A program made the translations under genes and the position numbers. Of a DNA stretch of 33,543 nucleotides, positions 1-7,454 are shown piece by piece. The DNA is taken from NCBI GenBank assembly GCA_024762995.1, contig JANTGI010000021.1, forward strand, positions 1 through 33,543, written 5' to 3'. This DNA comes from Saprospiraceae bacterium. Lineage in GTDB: Bacteria > Bacteroidota > Bacteroidia > Chitinophagales > Saprospiraceae. The notes below the pieces were generated by a model, which had not been told where the DNA came from, ran no database searches, and was given only the letters and a program-made list of their open reading frames with translations. How positions within the stretch are numbered: the first letter of the stretch is position 1; every line of letters begins with the position of its first letter.

Positions 1-58
1 TTTCGATGCGTAGCCGGGCTACGTGAGAAAATTGTACCAAAAACAGGTGCAAAAAGGG

Positions 59-97
59 CATTTTATGGCAAAAACTAGCGGGTACCTAAATAGTTAC
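59..97 (+). repeat. Dispersed 38-bp repeat, copy 1
   Basis: The stretch 49-97 matches 4222-4270 at 47 of 49 positions. The core runs CATTTTATGGCAAAAAC to GGGTACCTAAATAGTTAC. Unlike the other copies it is not upstream of a + strand gene; it lies between the end of the antiporter gene and the left edge. Confidence 0.65.
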
Positions 98-143
98 GAT
101 TTTATTCGATTGGTTTAACATTGCCTTGCGGTAAAAAGTTGCG

Positions 144-151
144 CAAAGATA
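144..151 (-). promoter_or_regulatory. Candidate -7 element of a leftward gene outside the window
   Basis: Read on the minus strand this is TATCTTTG followed by C, an exact TAnnTTTG match, pointing left. It suggests that the next gene left of the window is on the minus strand. Confidence 0.35.
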
Positions 152-222
152 AATACCCTCTGTAAGATTGTGGGTGATAACTGTCACTAAGATCGCCTTC
201 AAGACACTCTTGGAGTAAAAAT

Positions 223-2181
223 TTAAGAAGTCTTTTCGGCTTTGTGCGGCAATTCAAAATTTTGACACATCAAGGATACTTCTTCTAAGCTCTCTTGCGA
301 ACCCACAAAGGTCAAATGGTCTCCGATATGTAATTTGGTATATCCATGCGTAATGACCATTTCGTTGCCTCGTTTGACAGAAAGTATAATGACATCTGAC
401 GGTAGGCGTAAATCTCTCAATAATACGCCATCCAATCGTGCGTCTTTGACCTTGATATCCAAGGTGTCTTGGTCGCCTTCTTTGCCTAATAACAAGGACG
501 TGGTAAGCGGCGCCCGAACATAGTGGTCAAGTAAGCTAATCATCGCCAATCCCGGATTGACAACATAAGCGCCTAATTGCTCAAATTTTTGACTCCACGA
601 AAAGTCATTTATCCGGACGACAATACCGTCGGTGCCTGCCTTTTCATAAAGCATCTCGGCCACCTCGTAATTGTGCTGGTCGGAAAGTAATAAAATGGCC
701 TTGTCTGCAGTTTGGGGATTCAACGGTAGGATGGTCTCTTCCGAGAAATCTTTAACACGTACCACCGGTACATCATCTGAAAAGGCGAAGTCCTTAGGGT
801 CTAAGGTGGTGATTATCTTGGCATCCCAATGATGCTCGCGCAATCTCCTAGCCAAAGCGATAGAGTGATTTTCCAGCCCAAATATGATGACTTCTTGTCC
901 TTCAACCAAGGCTGTTTTGGCTTTGACATGTGCTTCTCCTACTTTTTGGATGGCGTATTTGAATAATGGTGGCCCGACAATTTGATTAATGACAATGACC
1001 GCAACTACAATTGTATAAAAAGAATTGCCCCACTCAGGAAAAATAGCAGCAATTTCTGTGGACAGCCCGATACCTACACCTGCCTGGGTAACATAGGGCA
1101 TCCAGCCATATTTGCGAAACAGAGGCTTGTCGCCCGCTAGTGTCCCGCCCACAAAGGAGCCGATCATCATCGAAATGATTCGAATGACAAACAAAACCAA
1201 GGCGATTTTCCAGACATGCGCCAAGACATCTAAAGACAAGGAAGCGCCTGTCAAGGTAAAAAATATAACATAGACCCACGGCCCATTATGTTCCATCATC
1301 TCTTGAAGCTCCAACCGATGCTTGGAGTAATTAGTGACATAAAAACTTCCCAGCAAAACTACCAACAAAGCTTCTATGCGCATGGTGATGTGGTAGTGCT
1401 CATGAATATAGCCTTCCATAAAATGTAATCCTTGAAAAACACCGAAGCCTATGCCTAAAATTATTATCGTTTTGATGCGCTCAGATAGGGTGGTTTTTAG
1501 GACGCCAACCAATAGTTTGCCAACTAACCAGCCGAGACCAAAGGAAAGGATTAATTCTCCAATAATTTTGACGAGTAGCATCCATTCTAAATTTACGCCT
1601 TGGATCAAACTCAGACTCAGAGACAAGCAAATCGAAAATAAAATGATGACTAGAATGTCTTTTACAACCGTAACGCCTAAAGAAATACGCACAAATGGCC
1701 CCTTGGCCCGAAGTTCATTAATAATGGCGATAGCGGATGAAGGAGATCTGGCGACAAAAATAGTTCCGACAAGAATCGATACGGCGATTTTTGCGGAAGC
1801 ATCCATCTCCCGCATAAAAGGGATAAAATCTGCCAGATAGAATACTGAAATACTAGTCATCCCAAAAGTAATAAATAGTTGGCTCAAAGTATTCCACTTG
1901 ATACTTTTCAGGCTATCGTTCAATTCTTTGAGATATAACTCCACTCCGGCAGCAAGTGCAATGAAGGCCAAAGAAAAATCATTTAGAAAGTTTAGATGAG
2001 CGACTGTTTCCTTGTCCAACAGATTAAGGACGTAGGGGCCTGTGACAATACCCACCAGCAACAAGCCGGTAATTATGGGGGCTTTCCATTTGGTGAAATA
2101 TTGGGCGATTCTTTCCGCAGCAATAGCGACAATGAAAAAGCCGGCAGCAAATAGGAGGATTTTTTGGATGGATTCTAACAC
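223..2181 (-). CDS. Cation:proton antiporter with TrkA-type nucleotide-binding tail
   Basis: This is a predicted inner-membrane monovalent cation/H+ antiporter of the CPA/KefB type. About the first 390 residues are a chain of hydrophobic helices typical of the Na_H_Exchanger fold. A Rossmann-like TrkA_N domain follows at about 425-545, beginning with a VIIFGLENHS strand-loop, and a TrkA_C-like domain lies at about 570-640. Such tails gate transport in response to nucleotides, so cation or pH homeostasis is the likely role. The 652 aa length is normal for this architecture. The start used is GTG at 2181; it lies just before the first helix and I see no upstream in-frame ATG, so the start is less certain than the product. 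The gene is transcribed away from trmB. The exact ion (K+ or Na+) cannot be read from the sequence. Confidence 0.9.
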   Translation of the reverse strand: MLESIQKILLFAAGFFIVAIAAERIAQYFTKWKAPIITGLLLVGIVTGPYVLNLLDKETVAHLNFLNDFSLAFIALAAGVELYLKELNDSLKSIKWNTLSQLFITFGMTSISVFYLADFIPFMREMDASAKIAVSILVGTIFVARSPSSAIAIINELRAKGPFVRISLGVTVVKDILVIILFSICLSLSLSLIQGVNLEWMLLVKIIGELILSFGLGWLVGKLLVGVLKTTLSERIKTIIILGIGFGVFQGLHFMEGYIHEHYHITMRIEALLVVLLGSFYVTNYSKHRLELQEMMEHNGPWVYVIFFTLTGASLSLDVLAHVWKIALVLFVIRIISMMIGSFVGGTLAGDKPLFRKYGWMPYVTQAGVGIGLSTEIAAIFPEWGNSFYTIVVAVIVINQIVGPPLFKYAIQKVGEAHVKAKTALVEGQEVIIFGLENHSIALARRLREHHWDAKIITTLDPKDFAFSDDVPVVRVKDFSEETILPLNPQTADKAILLLSDQHNYEVAEMLYEKAGTDGIVVRINDFSWSQKFEQLGAYVVNPGLAMISLLDHYVRAPLTTSLLLGKEGDQDTLDIKVKDARLDGVLLRDLRLPSDVIILSVKRGNEMVITHGYTKLHIGDHLTFVGSQESLEEVSLMCQNFELPHKAEKTS

Positions 2182-2321
2182 TAAGCGTTTTGTTTTGGAG
2201 TATTTGTTTTCGATGCCCGTTGTAGGTCAAAAATCTGTGGTTACTCAAATAATCGTTTTCAGCTTTAATCCTAACAGGTTTTGTTCTAGTTTGTTGTGTT
2301 TCACTTATCTCATGGTTTCAT

Positions 2322-2329
2322 TATCTTTG
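2322..2329 (+). promoter_or_regulatory. Candidate -7 promoter element before trmB
   Basis: TATCTTTG followed by C matches the Bacteroidota -7 consensus TAnnTTTG. It ends only 9 nt before the chosen trmB start, so the mRNA would be leaderless or nearly so. No -33 TTG with normal spacing is evident. Confidence 0.4.
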
Positions 2330-2338
2330 CAGAAAAAA

Positions 2339-3034
2339 ATGGCGCGACGAAACAAGCTCCAAAAATTTTCAGAAATACTTTCCTTTCCCAATGTATTGGA
2401 AAATTATGAATACAATGACATCAAGCTCGTTGGAAAGGATGGTGTAGAAGTGAATATGCGCGGACTGTGGGCCGCGCAACAATTTAAAAATAATCACCCT
2501 ATTACCTTGGAATTAGCTTGCGGCCGCGGAGAATACACCTTAGGGCTTGCTCATCGGTATCCCGAGCGCAATTTTATTGGGATGGACATTAAAGGAGCAA
2601 GGATATGGCGGGGAGCCAAAGATGCCCTAGACCAAAATCTCCACAATATTGCTTATCTCCGAAGTCGTATTGAACAGGTGGAACATTTTTTTGAAGAAGG
2701 GGAAATAGATGAAATATGGATTACTTTTCCGGATCCTTTTTTGAGAGAAGCAAAATCCAACCGGCGCCTGACATCTCCTCCCTTTTTGGCGCGTTACCGC
2801 AAAATATTGAAGAAAGGCGGTATAATACACCTTAAAACGGATAATACTTTGCTTTACGAATATACTTTGGAAGTATTGGCTGACGAAAAAGACGTTCAGA
2901 TACTTACCCAAAATAATGATATTTACGACGGGGTACTCCCACATCCCGACCTTGACATCAAGACCTATTATGAAAAAATGCACCTTAAAAATAATTTGAC
3001 CATTAAGTATGTTGCTTTTCGGTTGGGTATTTAA
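2339..3034 (+). CDS. trmB: tRNA (guanine-N7-)-methyltransferase
   Basis: TrmB uses S-adenosylmethionine to methylate G46 in the variable loop of tRNAs. The protein shows the SAM-binding motif ELACGRGE at residues 58-65, then the family signature ITFPDPF and the basic stretch that follows (SNRRLTSPPFLARY). At 231 aa from ATG 2339 it has the usual family length. The frame stays open upstream to 2042, but that extension would read through the antiporter gene on the other strand and has no family similarity. An alternative ATG at 2312 would add nine residues. Starting at 2339 (MARRNKLQKF) leaves the TATCTTTG promoter-like motif just upstream. The gene is followed by a 390-bp gap before rpmH. Confidence 0.93.
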   Translation: MARRNKLQKFSEILSFPNVLENYEYNDIKLVGKDGVEVNMRGLWAAQQFKNNHPITLELACGRGEYTLGLAHRYPERNFIGMDIKGARIWRGAKDALDQNLHNIAYLRSRIEQVEHFFEEGEIDEIWITFPDPFLREAKSNRRLTSPPFLARYRKILKKGGIIHLKTDNTLLYEYTLEVLADEKDVQILTQNNDIYDGVLPHPDLDIKTYYEKMHLKNNLTIKYVAFRLGI

Positions 3035-3269
3035 ATAGTGACCACTTTTTTATAGTTTATAGGAATGGTTCGGATATTATTTGGGCGTGGCCAGAAGTTC
3101 TCTTTCATGAGCATTAATACATAAGTATTGCTAAAAAATTTGGGATACATGCAAGGGAGCTACTTTATCTTGATGATTACATGTGACCCTTTTTTGACCG
3201 AAGCATTACTATAAAAGAAGGAATGCAAATTTCTCCAAATCTACTTTGATAAAAAACTTTTCATAAAAA

Positions 3270-3300
3270 TTGAACTATATTACTAAAACCCTTACCTTTG
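3270..3300 (+). promoter_or_regulatory. Promoter of rpmH-rnpA (TTG-N20-TACCTTTG)
   Basis: TTG at 3270-3272 is separated by 20 nt from TACCTTTG at 3293-3300. This matches both halves of the Bacteroidota housekeeping promoter (-33 TTG and -7 TAnnTTTG) with normal spacing, and it is the best-formed promoter in the window. Transcription would start near 3306 and give a leader of about 120 nt before rpmH. Confidence 0.7.
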
Positions 3301-3369
3301 CACTCCTTTGGGAACAAATTAAGTAAAAGTAGCTGTTTAAGTCCCCGCAAGTTTTTGGCAGAAAATGCT

Positions 3370-3406
3370 TGTTTTTTGCCTAAAACAGGGGTATCTGAAC
3401 AGTCAC
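3370..3406 (+). repeat. Dispersed 38-bp repeat, copy 2 (rpmH leader)
   Basis: This copy of the intergenic repeat has the GCCTAAAACAGGGG core and ends in AACAGTCAC, one base shorter than the 9718-9755 copy. It sits inside the presumed rpmH transcript and ends 18 nt before the rpmH start codon. Confidence 0.55.
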
Positions 3407-3424
3407 AAGTAAAAAATACTAATA

Positions 3425-3580
3425 ATGAAGCGGACATTTCAACCATCCAATAGAAAACGTGCCAACAAACATGGCTTTCGGGAGCGCATGAGTTCCAAAA
3501 ACGGACGTAAAGTTTTGGCTCGTCGTCGGGCTAAGGGACGCCACAAACTAACCGTCTCCGACGAATTTCACACGAAGTAA
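3425..3580 (+). CDS. rpmH: 50S ribosomal protein L34
   Basis: This is a short basic protein of 51 residues beginning [18 protein letters not shown] and containing [19 protein letters not shown], the hallmark sequence of L34, a component of the large ribosomal subunit. The length is at the upper end of the usual 44-52 aa, with a C-terminal tail of TVSDEFHTK. It is followed 24 nt later by rnpA, the classical rpmH-rnpA order, and both are probably transcribed from the promoter at 3270-3300. The gene is below common ORF length cut-offs and so is easily lost in automatic calls. Confidence 0.97.
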   Translation: MKRTFQPSNRKRANKHGFRERMSSKNGRKVLARRRAKGRHKLTVSDEFHTK

Positions 3581-3604
3581 TTACTTCGAAGTATTACTAG
3601 AGCT

Positions 3605-4009
3605 ATGTCTCTGTTTGCGTTTCCGGCTAAGGAAAGACTAAAAAATAAAAAGCATATATCATTGCTATTCAAAAGCGGTCATACATTGGCCGCTTTTCCT
3701 GTTTTGGGTATTTATCGATTTAATGATGCCCAAAATGTCCATTTTGACCCTGATTTCCCCCTTAAAGTCGCCTTTTCCGTTCCCAAAAAGCATTTTAAGA
3801 AAGCCGTGACTCGCAACCTTATCAAGCGACGCATGAAGGAGGCTTGGAGATTAAACAAAAAACAGTACACTGAATTTTTAGAGAAAAGCAACCTAACCGT
3901 TCAGATTATCATCATTTACATAGGAAAGGAGCCGCTTACCTACAAAAGTATTGAAAAGAGCATAAAGAAACTTTTGCGAAAGCTACCAAAACATCACCCC
4001 AAAAACTAG
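3605..4009 (+). CDS. rnpA: Ribonuclease P protein component
   Basis: RnpA is the protein subunit of RNase P and assists the catalytic RNA in removing 5' leaders from precursor tRNAs. The 134-aa protein starts with the family-typical FPAKERLKNKKHISLLFKSG and has FSVPKKHFKKAV followed by the conserved RNxxKR helix (RNLIKRRMKEAWR, from residue 70), which contacts the RNA. The length is normal. It lies 24 nt downstream of rpmH and very probably shares its promoter. A yidD/yidC arrangement, often seen next to rnpA, is absent. Confidence 0.95.
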   Translation: MSLFAFPAKERLKNKKHISLLFKSGHTLAAFPVLGIYRFNDAQNVHFDPDFPLKVAFSVPKKHFKKAVTRNLIKRRMKEAWRLNKKQYTEFLEKSNLTVQIIIIYIGKEPLTYKSIEKSIKKLLRKLPKHHPKN

Positions 4010-4059
4010 CACATTCATTACTTTTGGCAATAAAATGTGCAATTTTGTTATTATATTAA

Positions 4060-4179
4060 CTTAAATTCGGCCTCCCTGGTGCAGATTAGGCTGTGGCGGT
4101 GCAGACAGATGCTATCGAACTTAGGTTAAATGATAGTCGATTCCCAATAACCACAAGAATTTTAAATGCCGAATTTAAG
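4060..4179. mobile_element. Short MITE-like element (E1) with 12-bp terminal inverted repeats
   Basis: A perfect inverted pair, CTTAAATTCGGC (4060-4071) and GCCGAATTTAAG (4168-4179), bounds 120 bp. The block just inside the left end (4071-4109) aligns by eye with the 41-bp block at the same place in the larger element at 14985-15277: both carry CCCTGG/GCCTGG-GCAG, TAGGCTGT and GCAGACAG. No target duplication is visible, and there is no coding capacity. It is probably an older, shorter member of the same family. Confidence 0.55.
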
Positions 4180-4231
4180 CGATGTTGAACCGTAACTGTT
4201 TACTTACTCTGGCATTTAGGCGCAAAAAGGG

Positions 4232-4270
4232 CATTTTATGGCAAAAACTTGCGGGTACCTAAATATTTAC
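4232..4270 (+). repeat. Dispersed 38-bp repeat, copy 3 (upstream of the M1 peptidase)
   Basis: The segment 4222-4270 matches 49-97 at 47 of 49 positions. The core runs CATTTTATGGCAAAAAC through GGGTACCTAAAT to TTAC. It ends 79 nt before the start codon of the M1 peptidase gene, the same distance as the copy before the gene at 9835. Confidence 0.65.
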
Positions 4271-4349
4271 TTGGTTTTATAGGACTTTAAATTTTTGTCC
4301 GGTATTCTGATATTGGCTTCTTTTAGCCATCACTCAATCAAACTCAATA

Positions 4350-6938
4350 ATGAATAAATTATTTGTCTTCCTCCTTGTCTTTTCGTTTTTCGTTGCATCG
4401 TGTACATCTACCAAACCGGTGGTGACCACGCCGCCACCTGTTGAAACTCGAAAACTAGATGACTTAGTCGTCAAAGCCAAAAAGATAGAAAAAAAGCCCG
4501 AAAATATAACGATTCCGGTTTATCACGGTTCTCGGACTCTCGATAATGACCTTATTCATACAAAATTGGATGTGCATTTTGATATTCCGGCTCAAGAGCT
4601 CCTTGGCAAGGCCACATTGACCCTAAAACCGGTTTTTTATCAAGTCAATACACTCACTTTAGATGCCAAGGGCTTTACCTTTGCGCAAGTAAGGATGAAT
4701 AATGCGCAGGGGAAAAAGCTCAAATACCAATATGATGGTGCTCAAATTCACATTGACTTAGGAAGGTATTTTTCCCGCAAGGAAACCTATAAAATCTATT
4801 TAGACTATGTGGCACATCCGACCGAAGGCCCCAAAGGTGGTAGTGCCGCCATACAGTCTGATCAAGGGCTTTATTTTGTTGACCCAGATGGAAGCGATCC
4901 CGATAAGCCCACACAGATTTGGACCCAAGGCGAAACAGAAAGCAACTCTAAATGGTGTCCGACCATCGATACTCCCAACGAAAGAGCGACTCACGAAATC
5001 GCTATGACTGTGGACGATAAATACGAGACCTTGTCCAATGGTACCTTGGAGCGCTCTGTCAAAAATACCGACGGTACGCGCACCGACTATTGGAATATGG
5101 ACATACCTACGGCTCCGTACTTGATGATGATGGCGGTTGGTGACTATGCGGTGGTGCGAGACACTTGGAATGGGAAGCCTATTGCTTACTACGTGGAGCC
5201 CCAATACAAAGACTATGCGACGGACATTTTTCCGCATACCAAAGAATTGCTTAGCTTTTATTCTAACATTTTGGGCGTGGATTTTCCTTGGCAAAAGTAT
5301 GATCAGATTGTGGTCAGAGATTTTGTCTCCGGGGCTATGGAAAATACCACCGCTGTCGTGTTTCAAGAGTTTGTCAATGGGACGAAGCGAGAGTTGATGG
5401 ATCAGACCAGAAACGAAGTCATTGTTGCACACGAGATGTTTCACCATTGGTTTGGGGATTATGTAACTTGTGAATCTTGGGCCAATACGACCCTAAACGA
5501 GGGGTTTGCCAACTATGGAGAATATCTTTGGTTGGAGCACAAATACGGCAAGGACGAGGCTGACCAGCATCTTTTAGAAGAATTGATGGGCTATCTTGAT
5601 GATCATCCTTACCACCCACTTATTGATTATCATTATGGTAATCGGGAAGATATGTTTGATGCGCATTCGTATAATAAGGGAGGTTGTACCTTACATATGT
5701 TGAGAAATTTGGTGGGAGATGATGCTTTTTTTGCTTCTCTAAAACGCTATTTAACGACAAATGCCCTTACCGCCGTAGAATTGGATGAGCTTCGGATGGC
5801 TTTTGAAGACGAATTAGGTATGGATATGCACTGGTTTTTTGACCAATGGTATGATCATGCAGGGAATCCCGAGTTAGAAGTGGCTCATTCTTATGATGCT
5901 TCCGCTAAAAAATTAACGGTGACCATCGAGCAAACACAGAAGGGGGACGATATACCGGAAGTATTTCTTTTGCCTTTGAAACTGGATGTTTACGACAATA
6001 AGGGGCATGCTACCCGGCATTCTATAGAGATGAATAGACGTAAGCAAAGTTTTGAGATTACTGTCGATGCGGAGCCGGCAGTTGTCGAGTTAGATCCGGA
6101 CGGTTATTTGGTGGGCACCATTGATTATTTGGATCGCTCTGAGTTGGCTTGGAAAGAATTATATCAGTTTATGCCTTCTTATCGTAGCCGTATAAAAGCC
6201 GTTAAACATCTCTTACGCCCCTTGCGGGAAAAAGGACAGTTAAAGGGATTTGCTAAGAGCTTGCTAAAGGATCCGTTTCACGAAATCAGAGAAACCGGTC
6301 TTTATGCTTTAGAAGGCCAGAATTTGGATGTCGAAACTTTGGCTACCATCGAAAAAATGGCACTGTCCGATAGTTCCACCAAAGTAAGAGCAAATGCCCT
6401 GAAAATCTTGTCCGAAACAGGGGACACCAAGTATGTGCCCATGATGAAAAAGATTTTGGCGGATACCACTATAGCTTATACGGTGACGGGGGCGGCCCTT
6501 TCGGCCATCAGCAAACTTGCGCCGGATCAAGCTGCTGCCGCATTGAAGCCTTTGGAGAATATAGAAAATCAAAGTATTTTAGCGTCTGTCGGGGAGATTT
6601 ACGCCAATGACCCCAGCCTGGAGCATTTGGCCTTTTTTGAGAAGAACCTGACAAAGATTCAAGGCTTTGAAGCGGTTGACTTCTATGGTAATTATATCAT
6701 CACCGTGCTTAAAGTGGCGCCTAATAACCTGAGTCAGGCCTTTAAAAAATTGAAAATTATAGCGACGGACATGAAACAAGCTCCAGAGCGCAGGTTTGCA
6801 GCCACTAAAATTTTAGCTGAATTCAGGTCGCAAGCCCAAGATCATCCCCTTGCCGAAACAGTCACAGAATACCTTAAAGAAATCAAACAGAAAGAGACGT
6901 TAAAAGAACTACAAAGTATCTATCAACAGATGTTTTGA
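4350..6938 (+). CDS. M1 family metallo-aminopeptidase, lipoprotein, with C-terminal HEAT-like tail
   Basis: This is a zinc aminopeptidase that removes N-terminal residues from peptides. The gluzincin motif is complete: H361-E362-xx-H365 with E384 as the third zinc ligand (HEMFHH ... NEGFANY), and the substrate-binding GAMEN loop is at 328-332. The N-terminus is a lipoprotein signal with the lipobox cysteine at residue 18 (FFVASC), so the enzyme should be anchored in the envelope facing the periplasm or outside. The N-terminal beta domain covers about 45-250, the catalytic domain about 260-500, and residues from about 600 onward form repeated short helices like HEAT repeats. The length of 862 aa is normal for this type. 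A hairpin right after the stop codon probably ends transcription. Confidence 0.95.
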   Translation: MNKLFVFLLVFSFFVASCTSTKPVVTTPPPVETRKLDDLVVKAKKIEKKPENITIPVYHGSRTLDNDLIHTKLDVHFDIPAQELLGKATLTLKPVFYQVNTLTLDAKGFTFAQVRMNNAQGKKLKYQYDGAQIHIDLGRYFSRKETYKIYLDYVAHPTEGPKGGSAAIQSDQGLYFVDPDGSDPDKPTQIWTQGETESNSKWCPTIDTPNERATHEIAMTVDDKYETLSNGTLERSVKNTDGTRTDYWNMDIPTAPYLMMMAVGDYAVVRDTWNGKPIAYYVEPQYKDYATDIFPHTKELLSFYSNILGVDFPWQKYDQIVVRDFVSGAMENTTAVVFQEFVNGTKRELMDQTRNEVIVAHEMFHHWFGDYVTCESWANTTLNEGFANYGEYLWLEHKYGKDEADQHLLEELMGYLDDHPYHPLIDYHYGNREDMFDAHSYNKGGCTLHMLRNLVGDDAFFASLKRYLTTNALTAVELDELRMAFEDELGMDMHWFFDQWYDHAGNPELEVAHSYDASAKKLTVTIEQTQKGDDIPEVFLLPLKLDVYDNKGHATRHSIEMNRRKQSFEITVDAEPAVVELDPDGYLVGTIDYLDRSELAWKELYQFMPSYRSRIKAVKHLLRPLREKGQLKGFAKSLLKDPFHEIRETGLYALEGQNLDVETLATIEKMALSDSSTKVRANALKILSETGDTKYVPMMKKILADTTIAYTVTGAALSAISKLAPDQAAAALKPLENIENQSILASVGEIYANDPSLEHLAFFEKNLTKIQGFEAVDFYGNYIITVLKVAPNNLSQAFKKLKIIATDMKQAPERRFAATKILAEFRSQAQDHPLAETVTEYLKEIKQKETLKELQSIYQQMF

Positions 6939-6942
6939 TCAC

Positions 6943-6966
6943 AAATACAAGGTATGTCTTGTATTT
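6943..6966. terminator. Hairpin after the M1 peptidase gene
   Basis: The arms AAATACAAG (6943-6951) and CTTGTATTT (6958-6966) form a perfect 9-bp stem with a 6-nt loop, four bases after the stop codon. No T-run follows, so termination is plausible but not certain. The apex resembles the hairpins at 14254 and 28973. Confidence 0.5.
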
Positions 6967-6981
6967 ATAAATCTAAAAACT

Positions 6982-7425
6982 ATGACCGGCATCGTCCATC
7001 AAATTCCTTTTGGTACTCCATCTTTTGATGAATTATTGGCACTTAGAGACCGCATTTTGCGCAAGCCGCTAAAACTGGAATTTAATATCATCGATATCGA
7101 AGAAGAATTTGATCAAATCCATCTTGCTTATTACCATTCATCTTGTCGATTGATGGGTTGCTTGACCTTCCATATACTTGATGATTCCGTACTCAAAATG
7201 CGGCAAGTGGCTATCGATAAACCTTTCCAAAGGAAGGGAGTAGGCAGCTTACTCGTTCAAGAAGCCGAGAATTGGGCCTTAATAAACGGATATACGAAAA
7301 TTGTCTTGAACGCAAGGGACGTTTCCTTGGGCTTTTATCAAAAGTTGGGTTATAAGAAAGTCGGTCGCCCTTTTAAGGAAGTCGGGATTAAGCATTACAA
7401 GATGGAGAAAAAATGGCTAGGTTGA
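6982..7425 (+). CDS. GNAT family N-acetyltransferase
   Basis: This 147-aa protein has the Gcn5-related N-acetyltransferase fold, which transfers an acetyl group from acetyl-CoA to an amine. The acetyl-CoA pyrophosphate-binding motif QRKGVG is at residues 83-88, after the strand MRQVAIDKPF. The C-terminal NARDVSLGFYQKLGYKKVG is the usual motif B region. The substrate is not predictable. The gene follows the M1 peptidase by 43 nt across a hairpin and is convergent with dnaB, with only 29 nt between the stop codons. Confidence 0.88.
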   Translation: MTGIVHQIPFGTPSFDELLALRDRILRKPLKLEFNIIDIEEEFDQIHLAYYHSSCRLMGCLTFHILDDSVLKMRQVAIDKPFQRKGVGSLLVQEAENWALINGYTKIVLNARDVSLGFYQKLGYKKVGRPFKEVGIKHYKMEKKWLG

Positions 7426-7454
7426 TGTGTCATCCTCCTTAGTACCAACCCTAC

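Larger units (their letters stand above)
1..222. other. Gap left of the antiporter gene, with a repeat copy and a leftward promoter motif
   Basis: No coding region is supported here. The stretch holds a short inverted repeat (CGTAGCC/GGCTACG at 9-23), a copy of the 38-bp dispersed repeat (59-97, with similarity starting at 49) and, on the minus strand, a TATCTTTG motif at 144-151. That motif fits the Bacteroidota -7 element TAnnTTTG and would drive a gene lying left of the window. No clear -33 TTG is visible for it. Confidence 0.5.
3035..3424 (+). other. Gap between trmB and rpmH holding the rpmH promoter and leader
   Basis: No protein gene is supported here. The first 230 bases show nothing I can name; there is a GGGCGTGGCC patch near 3083. 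The rpmH promoter lies at 3270-3300, followed by a leader of roughly 120 nt that contains a copy of the 38-bp dispersed repeat (3370-3406). Confidence 0.5.
4010..4349. other. Gap between rnpA and the M1 peptidase with two repeat elements
   Basis: No gene is visible here. A weak hairpin (GCACATT at 4009-4015 with AATGTGC at 4034-4040) could end the rpmH-rnpA transcript. It is followed by a MITE-like element (4060-4179) and a copy of the 38-bp repeat (4232-4270). I cannot point to a good TAnnTTTG promoter for the peptidase gene. Confidence 0.45.

Noticed and set aside
2042-2338. An N-terminal extension of trmB by 99 residues.
   Set aside because: It lies antisense to the antiporter start and has no similarity to TrmB; the family length fits a start at 2339.
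3060-3110. GGGCGTGGCC near 3083 and GGGCGTGTCCC near 25372 as members of one repeat.
   Set aside because: The shared part is only about ten bases and the flanks do not align.
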